Assembly: GCA_002077045.2 (NCBI GenBank)
Contig: KZ111149.1
Span: 1,567,677 to 1,631,676 of the forward strand
DNA length: 64,000 nucleotides
From: Rachicladosporium sp. CCFEE 5018
Lineage: Eukaryota; Ascomycota; Dothideomycetes; Cladosporiales; Cladosporiaceae
Reading direction: 5' to 3'
Part shown: piece after piece, positions 10,187 through 18,571 of the stretch
Layout: each line of letters opens with the position of its first letter
Position numbering within the stretch: the stretch's first letter is position 1
Position numbers and translations under genes: made by a program
Notes under the pieces: generated by a model
What the model was told of the DNA's origin: nothing
Databases searched by the model: none
What the model saw: the letters and a program-made list of their open reading frames with translations, nothing else

Positions 10187-11932
10187 TCACTCTAGAGGCT
10201 GAGCGCTCTGGATCTGTAACATCCGCCGGTCTTCGACCAGAAGGAATCGAAAGCTGCAGATCAAGGTGGAAAAGTCTGTGGGGTCGAACCTAACATCGAA
10301 AACTCTGGTCATTTCCTCATCGGATGGGGCGGCAAGCCATGCTGCAGCGCCAACAATCTCGAGACGTTCGTTGACCGTCTCGCGAAGTATAAGACCGGGA
10401 TCCCAGCCGGCATATGACGCTGTGCCGCAATTGGATTTCACAATCCAGTCCCCGATGCGCACGCGACTGGTCATGAACGTAGCAATGGCGCCTGATGGTG
10501 TTCTGATTGTAGTGATAGGCAAATCTTGGTCTGGCGTTGATAGCATTGTGTCTCTTGTTGATGTTGCCCTCATGAACAACCAACCACTGTCTGTGTGGCT
10601 TAACTGGTGTCCAGCCCACCCGGTTATATACAAGGGAGTCGAGTTACGGGAGATAAGCGGCTGGCTTTGTGACGGTGCATTCCCTGGCCCCATACGAGCA
10701 TCGACCGCAGCTACAAACGCTGGGTCCTCAGGCCGCACCTGGAGCACCACTGTCAAGTAATACAAGTCACTGACAGCGGAATTAGCGATCCTGCCACTGG
10801 TATCACCAAGCTCGTTTGTCATCAAGGCCATTGAGTGACTCGCAAGATTAAAAGCGGTGTCGTTGTAATCCACAACTATCTGCTGCGCAGTGGAGGGTTG
10901 CATCATGCTCAGCATTGCATATATGCTGTCCAGGGCGATTGCACACTTGAGCTCCCGTGTGCCGAAGAGCAGCTCAGTCATCGATAGCGACTGATCTTGC
11001 GCAGCCCGTGCAAGCTTCAGCATCCCAGCGCGCTTCCTGAGAAACCCAATATCAAACTTCGTCTCACACATACGTATGCTGGAGCAAAGCATGCGGTCGA
11101 CCATTCGATAACTACGTCGCGTGGGCGGCCTACCAAGGCGGGCCATGATGTCGTCTCTGTCAAATGCGTCGTCGTGCAGACTGATAGCCAATAGACCTTC
11201 CAAAGCAGGGAAGTGACACGACACCGAGCCACAATACAAGAGCGTCTCGGTGCCCATGTACAATTCCTGCGCTACCCAGGCTCTCTGGAAGTAGTCGCGG
11301 GACAGTAATTCGGCTAGTGCGGTCAGGACTCGCTCATGAGTCCTCATCGAATTGCGAAGCCGCCATGCAACAGACTTCGCGAGCCTGAGCCGCCGCGGCA
11401 CTGGGGCGAGCGGAGCGAATCTTGCACCGTTATCATCTTGAATATAAGTCGTGAAGTCGAGCAGTCGCTCTTGATGGGTGCGTACGAAGCGAACAAGAAA
11501 TTCACTATCACCATCGTGTGGTCCGACACAGACTAGGACCTGAGAGGCCCGTTGATAGATTGCTCCCATCATCTGCACCTGCTGGCTCTTCTCGGCATCA
11601 TTCGTCTGATCGATACAGATGGCATCTATCCAGTAGGAGGAACTCGGATCATGCCAGTGTGCTTGACAGAGTACATACGCACAGTTGCTGCGTACTATCA
11701 TCGCCGACTCATCGTTAACGTGGATGCTGCTAACGGTCGTGGGGTCTCCCCAGGTGTATGAGATGGCAGTATACTTCGGAGCAGAAGCGATGGGCCACGT
11801 TGTGAGTCTACATCTGATGAGTCCATCCACGGCTGCTTCCAGCACTTCGATCAAGCGAATATGTGTAGCAGCGTTGGGTAGCTCGTCGTATCGGTAAGGT
11901 GACAATCCAACGCTGCCGTCTACAGTTGCCAT
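10187..11932 (-). CDS. HET-domain (heterokaryon incompatibility) protein, HET-6-like, copy 3
   Basis: An intact single-exon frame of 581 residues from the ATG at 11932. HET landmarks are AATHIRLIEVLEA (21-33), YTAISYTWGDP (54-64), YWIDAICIDQ (100-109), QVQMMGAIYQRA (118-129) and YFQRAWVAQELY (about 210-221). A LDSIYAMLSMM block follows near residue 340, then a C-terminal region with GWAGHQLSHTDSGW and a DPTDFSTL motif shared in position with the other two copies. No NACHT, ankyrin, WD or membrane segment is present. The gene is clearly paralogous to those ending at 1579 and 4747, but it lacks their duplicated upstream block. Its intact frame makes it the reference for judging copy 2. Its non-self recognition or cell-death role is inferred from the family. 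Confidence 0.88.
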   Translation of the reverse strand: MATVDGSVGLSPYRYDELPNAATHIRLIEVLEAAVDGLIRCRLTTWPIASAPKYTAISYTWGDPTTVSSIHVNDESAMIVRSNCAYVLCQAHWHDPSSSYWIDAICIDQTNDAEKSQQVQMMGAIYQRASQVLVCVGPHDGDSEFLVRFVRTHQERLLDFTTYIQDDNGARFAPLAPVPRRLRLAKSVAWRLRNSMRTHERVLTALAELLSRDYFQRAWVAQELYMGTETLLYCGSVSCHFPALEGLLAISLHDDAFDRDDIMARLGRPPTRRSYRMVDRMLCSSIRMCETKFDIGFLRKRAGMLKLARAAQDQSLSMTELLFGTRELKCAIALDSIYAMLSMMQPSTAQQIVVDYNDTAFNLASHSMALMTNELGDTSGRIANSAVSDLYYLTVVLQVRPEDPAFVAAVDARMGPGNAPSQSQPLISRNSTPLYITGWAGHQLSHTDSGWLFMRATSTRDTMLSTPDQDLPITTIRTPSGAIATFMTSRVRIGDWIVKSNCGTASYAGWDPGLILRETVNERLEIVGAAAWLAAPSDEEMTRVFDVRFDPTDFSTLICSFRFLLVEDRRMLQIQSAQPLE

Positions 11933-12361
11933 GGCTCCGGTGATTGTGGTCCTTATGCATCACAGCACTGTGTAATTCGTAGTTCGATGGAAATGCGGCC
12001 AAGATAGCATTGTATTCAGGGCAAGGCTGTGTAGCCGTGCCGACATCTTAAGCCATCGTTGCGCCTGGTCGGGCACCAGTGATTATGCTTGGAATCATTT
12101 GCACCGGATTCGAAACGCAATATGTAATGCCGACAATACTTCCGCGGGCTGTCTGCCGTGTGCCATGTTTTGGAAATGTTGTCGACGATGCGAGACGCAG
12201 GTGCGAAGTAGCAGCCTGTGCTCAGGCTTGGCACTTTTCATGGCGAGCATCGGAAGCAGCATACGAAGACGCCTTCACAAGCAGATGCAAACACTACGTT
12301 TACAAGAGTTGGCGACTCTCCAGTGGTAGATCTTCTCTTGTACAATGATGGTACGTCCCGG
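11933..12361. other. Intergenic between HET copy 3 and the monooxygenase
   Basis: Upstream region of HET copy 3 and 3' flank of the monooxygenase gene. The overlapping short plus-strand frames have no recognisable content. Confidence 0.5.
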
Positions 12362-13678
12362 CTATGTTCCACCGTCCCTACATCTCTCATAAGTCTCATC
12401 CAGATCCTCTTCCCAGATCGACTTCATTCTCGTCCTTGTGCCCTCAGCCATCATCTCCAGTCTTGCCTCAAAGCTCAGTCCCTCCATATCCTCCCCAATC
12501 AGCTCATAATTCAGCCCCGCGACTCTACTACCCTTCTGCGTCTTCTGTGCTCGAGGAAGGCGGGCTGCTTGGTACAGATCCATCGCTTTCTCTAAGCCAT
12601 CCAGCTTTGCTGAAGGCGGGGCTGACGATGAAGCAGAAAGGTGGTCCGCAACAACTCGTCCAAGCACCCACCCATCCTCCATCGCCTGCCCAGCTCCAGC
12701 ACCAAGATGCGGCAGCATCGCATGCGCAGCATCACCCAGCAGTGCTACCTTGCCACCCATGAAGTGCCACTGATGTAAAGGATTGCGATCGTGAATCTTC
12801 CATCTACTCACCTCCTTCGGCATCAACTCAATGAGCTTCTGCACTGTGCTTTCGAAGCCAACAAAGTCCTTTGCTACTTCCTCGCGAGAGCAAGTCGAGA
12901 CCCAGCTCTCTTCCGCACCTAGCTTAGAGATCTCATCGGCAGACTTCGTGACAAAGGCAACGATGTTGAGAGCTTTGTTCGAGCTGATAGGGAAGGTGAG
13001 GAAGTGTCTTCCTTCTGCGATCCAGCAGGCAGAGTAGGACTCGTAAGGCCAGAAAGGTAGATGCGATGTGGGAAGCACGGCACGATAGGCGATCTGGGAT
13101 GATGGGGGTGGTGGAGGCGTTGAGGGGAGCATCTGATGGAGGGTCGCAGAGTGGATGCCGTCGCTTGCGAGGACTAGATCGGCTGTGGCGGTAGTCGAGT
13201 CGGAGAAGTGGAGGCGGGTTGTCGAGCGACCAAGCTCCTCGATACGAACGCACTCTTTGCTCGTGAGGAGCTTTGCAGCGTTCCGGTCCTCGACTGCATT
13301 CTTCAGGATCGCCAGTAGATCGCTTCTCGCACATGGCGCTTGCCTTACGACCGCATCGTCCTTGACCGGCACTGTGACCACCTCTCCGCCATCATCAAAC
13401 CGTCGAAAGGTGATCCATATGCCTTGTCGATGGCCAGCTATGGCATTTAACTTGTCACCAAGCCCGAGCTTGTGTATCAGGCGAGCGGCATTCACCCCGA
13501 GACCGACGCCGGCGCCAATCTCGCGGTATGCCGAGGACTGCTCGTAGACCGAGATTTTGACGTTCTTCGCTTGAGAGGTAGGAAGAAGAGAAACGTGGTG
13601 ATGGATGCAAAGAGCTGCGAAGAGGCCACCGATGCCTCCACCGATGATGGCGATGTTGAAGGGTTGAGGAGAAGTCAT
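12362..13678 (-). CDS. FAD-dependent monooxygenase, salicylate-hydroxylase-like
   Basis: 438 residues in one exon from the ATG at 13678. The N-terminal Rossmann FAD-binding motif reads IAIIGGGIGGLFAAL (about 9-23), followed by the usual acidic strand end (KISVYEQ) and REIGAGVGLGVNA. The second FAD/NADH motif is LVLASDGIHS (about 165-175). The third is ALLGDAAHAMLPHLGAGAGQAMEDG (about 312-336), which binds the ribityl chain of FAD. Length and motif order fit group A flavoprotein hydroxylases (UbiH/PheA/salicylate hydroxylase family), which use NAD(P)H and O2 to hydroxylate aromatic substrates. Salicylate itself is only the best guess, since substrate cannot be read from the sequence. There is no targeting signal, so it is probably cytosolic. 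It is divergently oriented to the PQ-loop transporter, with a shared intergenic region of about 350 bp. Confidence 0.87.
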   Translation of the reverse strand: MTSPQPFNIAIIGGGIGGLFAALCIHHHVSLLPTSQAKNVKISVYEQSSAYREIGAGVGLGVNAARLIHKLGLGDKLNAIAGHRQGIWITFRRFDDGGEVVTVPVKDDAVVRQAPCARSDLLAILKNAVEDRNAAKLLTSKECVRIEELGRSTTRLHFSDSTTATADLVLASDGIHSATLHQMLPSTPPPPPSSQIAYRAVLPTSHLPFWPYESYSACWIAEGRHFLTFPISSNKALNIVAFVTKSADEISKLGAEESWVSTCSREEVAKDFVGFESTVQKLIELMPKEVSRWKIHDRNPLHQWHFMGGKVALLGDAAHAMLPHLGAGAGQAMEDGWVLGRVVADHLSASSSAPPSAKLDGLEKAMDLYQAARLPRAQKTQKGSRVAGLNYELIGEDMEGLSFEARLEMMAEGTRTRMKSIWEEDLDETYERCRDGGT

Positions 13679-14025
13679 GATGGACTGGGAGTCGCAGGAA
13701 ATGAGAACTTACATGTTGCTTGTGGGTGAAGATTCCTCGACTACATGTGCCGTAATGCTGCGGAGGTCGTATGTGAGATCAGCATGCAGGTGAAAGGGAA
13801 GAACGGCACTTGATGGAGACTGACAAGGCAGGTCATTGACGCCGGACGAACGTAAAGCCGGACCGATCCCAGTGGTTTCGGCGGCGGAAAGCTCAAACCT
13901 TGTCGCGTGCCTTATCCATTTCGAGTCTCAATGCATTTTCTGTCTTCAACATATATACAATACCACGCATCACTGTCCCTCCCGCTCCAACCCCTTCCTT
14001 TCCCTTCATCCAGCACACCTCCACC
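13679..14025. promoter_or_regulatory. Divergent promoter region between the monooxygenase and the PQ-loop transporter
   Basis: 347 bp separate the two opposed start codons. A TATA-like ATATATACAA lies at 13951-13960, about 75 bp upstream of the transporter ATG. A pyrimidine-rich C/T tract follows it up to CACCATGG, which is typical of a fungal core promoter and 5' UTR. No clear element for the monooxygenase side was identified. Confidence 0.45.
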
Positions 14026-15015
14026 ATGGCAGTCACTCTCACCACCCACGAAGCCCTCTCCGGCATCTTCGGCTCCATCTCCCTCGCATCCTGGATCTTC
14101 CTCCTCGTCCCGCAACTCCTCGAAAACTACACCAACGACAACGCAGACGGCATCTCTCTGCCCTTCCTCCTCATTTGGGCTGCTGGCGATGTGTTAAACC
14201 TGGCAGGCGCGCTCTGGGCAGGCTTGGTGCCGACCGTTATCGCGCTGGCTGTGTACTTCTGCTTTGCTGATGGGGCGTTGATCGCGCAGTGTGTGTACTA
14301 CAGGAGTCTGAAGAGGAGTCAAGAGGAGATGAAAGAATTTGCGGAGGAGACCAGCGCGCTGCTTGGGAATGGAGAGGCGGTAGGAAGTCCGAGGACGACG
14401 AGAGCGGGGAGCCAGGGAAGTAACATTGGGTTACCGGGATCGCATCGCAGGCCGAGCAGTACGGCCTCCTTGGCGAAGCGGAACCCGAGCTACACATCGT
14501 CTTCATCGCATCATCGCGAAAGTCTGGCTGCGATCTTGGAGGAACCCACGCAACGATCAGCCTGGCTGAAGAACACCCTCTCCATCATCGGCATACTCTT
14601 CGTAGGCACAGCTGGCTGGGCGATCGCATACCGCACTGGCACATGGCAGCCTGTACCTGAGCCTCGTCCAGGCGGCTCCGTAGACTCGACACCCACACCC
14701 CTCGGCGCAGAGCTCTTAGGCTACGGAAGCGCAGTCCTCTACCTTGGCGCGCGTATCCCACAGATCATCAAGAACCAGCGATCTCGATCCTGCGAAGGTC
14801 TATCGTTACTCTTCTTCATGCTCAGCTTAGTGGGCAACGCGAGCTACGGCGCAGGCATTCTGTTCCATTCTCTCGAGCGTGGGTACGTTATGACAAACCT
14901 GCCGTGGCTGATTGGAAGTTTGGGGACGATGGTAGAGGATGGAGCTATCTTTGTGCAGTTCAGCGTGTTTGGGGATAAGAAGGAGGAAGACGAGGAGGAT
15001 GCGGTTGTTGGGTGA
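14026..15015 (+). CDS. PQ-loop repeat protein, vacuolar/lysosomal cationic amino-acid transporter family
   Basis: 329 residues from the ATG at 14026, which sits in a good context (CACCATGG). The longer upstream frame reads like a 5' UTR. Two PQ-loop motifs are visible: LLVPQLLENY near residues 27-36 and ARIPQIIKNQ near 243-252. Each is followed by the expected (D/C)GxSLxFL helix (DGISLPFLLIWAAGD and EGLSLLFFMLSLVGNASY). About seven hydrophobic segments are present, three before and four after a polar Ser/Arg-rich cytoplasmic loop (about 115-185). This matches the yeast Ypq1-3, fission yeast Stm1 and human PQLC2 family, which export basic amino acids from the vacuole or lysosome. Its length is normal for the family. 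The acidic C-terminal tail (KKEEDEEDAV) is of unknown use. Confidence 0.88.
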   Translation: MAVTLTTHEALSGIFGSISLASWIFLLVPQLLENYTNDNADGISLPFLLIWAAGDVLNLAGALWAGLVPTVIALAVYFCFADGALIAQCVYYRSLKRSQEEMKEFAEETSALLGNGEAVGSPRTTRAGSQGSNIGLPGSHRRPSSTASLAKRNPSYTSSSSHHRESLAAILEEPTQRSAWLKNTLSIIGILFVGTAGWAIAYRTGTWQPVPEPRPGGSVDSTPTPLGAELLGYGSAVLYLGARIPQIIKNQRSRSCEGLSLLFFMLSLVGNASYGAGILFHSLERGYVMTNLPWLIGSLGTMVEDGAIFVQFSVFGDKKEEDEEDAVVG

Positions 15016-15434
15016 AGATATGATTGCATGAGGATTTTGCCCGTTGCGCGATTGTGGTCTGAGAGCCCGTGATGTCCTCTAGCCTGAATCGTCCCCTGCT
15101 ACATGGGGAACTAGCAAGTGCATCGTGCCCTGGCACAGGCACACCGACATCAGGCCTCCCGGAACCCACTCAGCAAGGCATTCGCTGAGATGCCAGGTGC
15201 CCAAATAGCAAGCGGACGGGAGCTGCTCCACCAGTCATGGCGTTAGTCATCCAGTAGTCCGCCGATGCGGGTACCGTATTCATACTGAGCGACTTGCGCC
15301 GCGCCGACATTTAGGATTCTCGGCTTCGCCTTCCAAGAACGCGAGATTTCCCTTCCGGCACCGGATATCGCCTCCATGATCAGCATCTACCTCTCTCCAG
15401 CGTCAAGCCGCCAACTGCTGTCTCTACGCATTCA
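15016..15434. other. Convergent intergenic region
   Basis: 3' flanks of the PQ-loop gene (plus) and the low-complexity gene (minus). No gene or repeat is seen. Confidence 0.5.
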
Positions 15435-16573
15435 TCACCGCTCCCACAGCCCCAGCTCACGGTCAACACGCTCCCTCAAACCATCACCAACACCACTGCT
15501 CTGCACACTGCGTCCTGGCGATCGGCCTCTTCCAGTGTAGCGCGAGCGACTGGTGTCCGACCCACGCCGAGATGGAGATGAGAAGCGGCTCGAGCGCGGG
15601 TACGACACCGCCGGCGATCTCCCTCGAGATCTACGACCAGTGCTATCGTGTGCTTTATCACTGTTTCTCGAGGATGCATGAGATGAGCGTGAGGGAAACA
15701 AATACTGCTGCGTACGCTCGTCCCACACATGCTCATGCGTCTCGCCCGCCGGCGATCTGTTGCTTTTCGTGCGGGAGGGCGGAGGACTCGCGTTGCGCTT
15801 GGCGCGGGCGAAGGTCTCGAGGATGGGATCACGTTTGCTGCTGCAGTTCGAGCGGGCTGAGAGGTCGGGGAAGCTGAAGTGGCCTGGCGTGGATGTTGAA
15901 TCTGACCGACAAGATCGGCGAGAGCTGTAGACACTGCCGCGCTCTGGTCGCTGGCTGACGCTGCTGCCGGGATGGACCGTGGATGCGGCTTTCTTGCTGG
16001 ATGCTGAGGGCCGCGGGTCGCGGCTTGCATCGAAGTCTGGATGCGCGTACTGTTCTAGTCGCGAGTACGCTGTGAAGATATGGCGCTCCAGATGACTTCT
16101 GGTTCACTCCTCCTGCCACTCCCTTTCGAGGATGCCGACGCTTCGCTTCTGCGACTCCTGTCCTCGCTCCCGCCGCCTCTCGAACTCCTGGTCGAATCTG
16201 CTCCGCCGTCCTCCAGCTGCAGTCGCTCCATGCCGACGGCGATCTCGACTTGAGCTCCCCACTCGCTCTCTCTATCACCGCCGTAGCGATCTCCCTCGGG
16301 CCTTCCGCGGAACGCGCCCAGCATCTCTTGCTCCCTCAAGTCTTGGACCGCTGCGCCATAGCCCTCCCGCCTTCCTTGCTGGATGCCGGTCTCGTACGCG
16401 GCTGAGACTGGATATCGCTGATAGAAGCCTGGCGGCATTGGTGCTGTGGGTGCGAGCATGTAGCCGGGGAAGGGAGGTGGGCCGGGTGGACGCATTGTGA
16501 GGGGTGGCAAGGGACCGCGGTAAGTTGCAGGGATGGGAGGATAAGAGGAGTAGTTGGGGATGGCCATGGTCAT
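15435..16573 (-). CDS. Low-complexity Pro/Ser/Arg-rich protein of unknown function
   Basis: The start is the ATG at 16573 (MTMAIPNYSSYPP); the frame continues upstream but looks like 5' UTR. The N terminus is proline-rich (PPIPATYRGPLPPLTMRPP...), then AYETGIQQGRREGYGAAVQDLREQEML (a short helix), then Ser/Arg-rich sequence. The frame must change near 16.1 kb. An in-frame 50-nt GTGGCA...TTCACAG intron (16119-16070) gives a 362-residue product whose second part continues YSRLEQYAHPDFDASRD and ends in an RS-like region (GRRSRGRSPAVSYPRSS...RSRYTGRGRSPGRS). The branch site of that intron is weak, so the exact junction is uncertain. No enzymatic motif. RS-type repeats suggest RNA or nuclear association, which is inference only. 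Confidence 0.55.
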
Positions 16574-18571
16574 GGCGCTGGAGCGAGGATGGCGGTGGGT
16601 GGTGGTGCTTTGTTGGACAGTCGGAACGGACGCGTTAAGCTGGCCGCGGCTCGTTGTGGGCGCGTCGCGTTGGTGTCGAGTGCTGTGTATTGTACGCAGA
16701 GGCGTGTCGAAGGAGTTCAGGTAGCCTGAATGATGCCGTTTAGAAGCTGCCGTGTCAAGTCCAAGTCGAGATGAACCAGCGATGTCAACAAAGACTTCAC
16801 GCGGTAACTCCGCGCCGGGCCGTATCATTGGACGAGAGAAGTGAAGTCAAGTGAATCTAAGTACCTTTCTCTTCCTCATGGCCAGAAGTTCGACTCGAAC
16901 ACGCGACTCTCGAGGATCTGATTTACCTGTCTATCGCGCTTTCAGAGGACACGCGGCGGTTTGGTCGCGTATCTCGTGTGCTTCATCATTTTCTATCGAT
17001 CTTTGTGCGTGGGCTATGCGTCATTGGCATCCGTCGGTAGTTGACGTTCGCGTTAATCACTAATATTCATAGCAATTTTCCGTCCATCCTCCAGATGTCG
17101 AGTCTCTGCCGGGCATTATCAAATCGGCAAGCACCGTCGGAGACTCTGCTTGCTTAGTCGAGGTCTGGATGGACGATACTCTTTTCGCGGTGCCAATCAT
17201 GGCGCAATTCGGCAGCAAAATCGTGAGGCGTAGTCCTTGGACTCGCGTGGGATCGAAGAGTAGTCCTTGGGTTCGCACATATGTCGATACCTGTTGCCGT
17301 TACGTTCACTGTGTGGGCTTTACGGGTTGGAGATTGCCACATACGCCGTCGGAACAATTGCTGCACCGTTGAATTACTGCCATTGCTTGATTTGTGGTCC
17401 ATTACAGTGTTATCGACCAGGGTGCTTTGGCAGATTTGCTTTTGCGAAATTCCCGTGGACGCGATACATTTCTGTGCATGGCGACGGGTGGATCGCGGCG
17501 TTGTGACCCTGCTCATCTTCAGTACGCTTCTTCATGGACCTACTGCTTAGGTGAACTGCACTGGCGACAATAAAGGTTCCTGGAGTTTCCGATGACTGAC
17601 TATGGTTCTGTCGGTTCTGATCCTCGTCGGATCAGTGTATTCCTTAGGTAAGGAAGCGCGTCGTATTTATCATCATCTTCGACGTACTACTCTGGCAGCG
17701 TGCCAATGATCATGATTGCTACGAGTGCGAGGCAATTGGGTCGGAATCCCATTCGTTGTCACAGCCCTTCGCCAACGGGGTAGTATGCCCATCCTTCCCT
17801 GGAGTCTTCTCGGCGCCCGTTATGAATTGGAACGATCTGTTGGACCAAACGATGGAAAGCAATCATTGCTAGTATTTTCCGATCGCGGTACTATCGAAAT
17901 GAATCATCGAGGCGCTACGGGCATCGCAAATGTGCTGCGATGTAGTAAATTCCAACAGTAGTTGCAGAAGGCAGTGGAACACCGAACGATGTGGGCATGT
18001 TAGGAAATATGAAGACTTCTGGATTCCCTCTCGGGCGACGAAGCACACGCGCGATCGTCGTCTGTATCGATGTCACCGTCTTGACCATGGCGAGCGTGAA
18101 GCAAATGTGTCGTCTTGTTCGTCGATCGCCGAGACGTGTAGCGAGACTAGCACGTGAGAAAATGCTCCGAAGTCGCCAAGTCATGTCGCTACGCTGGCTC
18201 TCGCTCGTGAAAGTATCACCAAGACCTGCATGTGCTTCTACAGTGTCTAAGAAGTGAAGTGACTTCTCTCGTAGTCCAGCTCATGACAGCATGCTCTCCT
18301 TTCCCATCGCATCGTCTTGCATCGTACGGACGTGAATGCGACTGTGCCCTCACGTCCGACATTCCCTACGACAAACCTACCAGTCGCCTACCACCTTGAA
18401 CACTGCAACGACACTCTTGAATGCTACGCGTTGCTTCAAGACGTCTGAAGTGGCTGGAGTCCTCGCCCAAAGTCAGTGGGGTCCAACGCCAAGCAACTCA
18501 TCGACGCGACTTCGACCCATCACTCCGACCTCACAGCACTTGACATACTACACCAACAACAACTGCACATC
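16574..18571. other. 2-kb gap, no convincing gene
   Basis: Upstream region of the minus-strand gene on the left and of the plus-strand gene on the right. Only short frames without domains occur. A small inverted repeat (CTGATCC...GGATCAG, about 17616-17634) is present. The AGTCCTTGG motif occurs twice at about 17232-17270. Nothing functional is recognised. Confidence 0.5.

Noticed and set aside
10255..10290. Minus-strand GTTCGACCC resembling a tRNA B box
   Set aside because: It lies inside the intact HET copy 3 coding sequence and lacks a matching stem.
12362..15015. Biosynthetic gene cluster around the monooxygenase
   Set aside because: No polyketide synthase, peptide synthetase, terpene synthase or pathway regulator lies nearby. 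The neighbour is a vacuolar amino-acid transporter-like gene.
16870..16910. Minus-strand GTTCGAGTC resembling a tRNA B box
   Set aside because: The flanking bases do not form a T-arm stem and no cloverleaf could be drawn.
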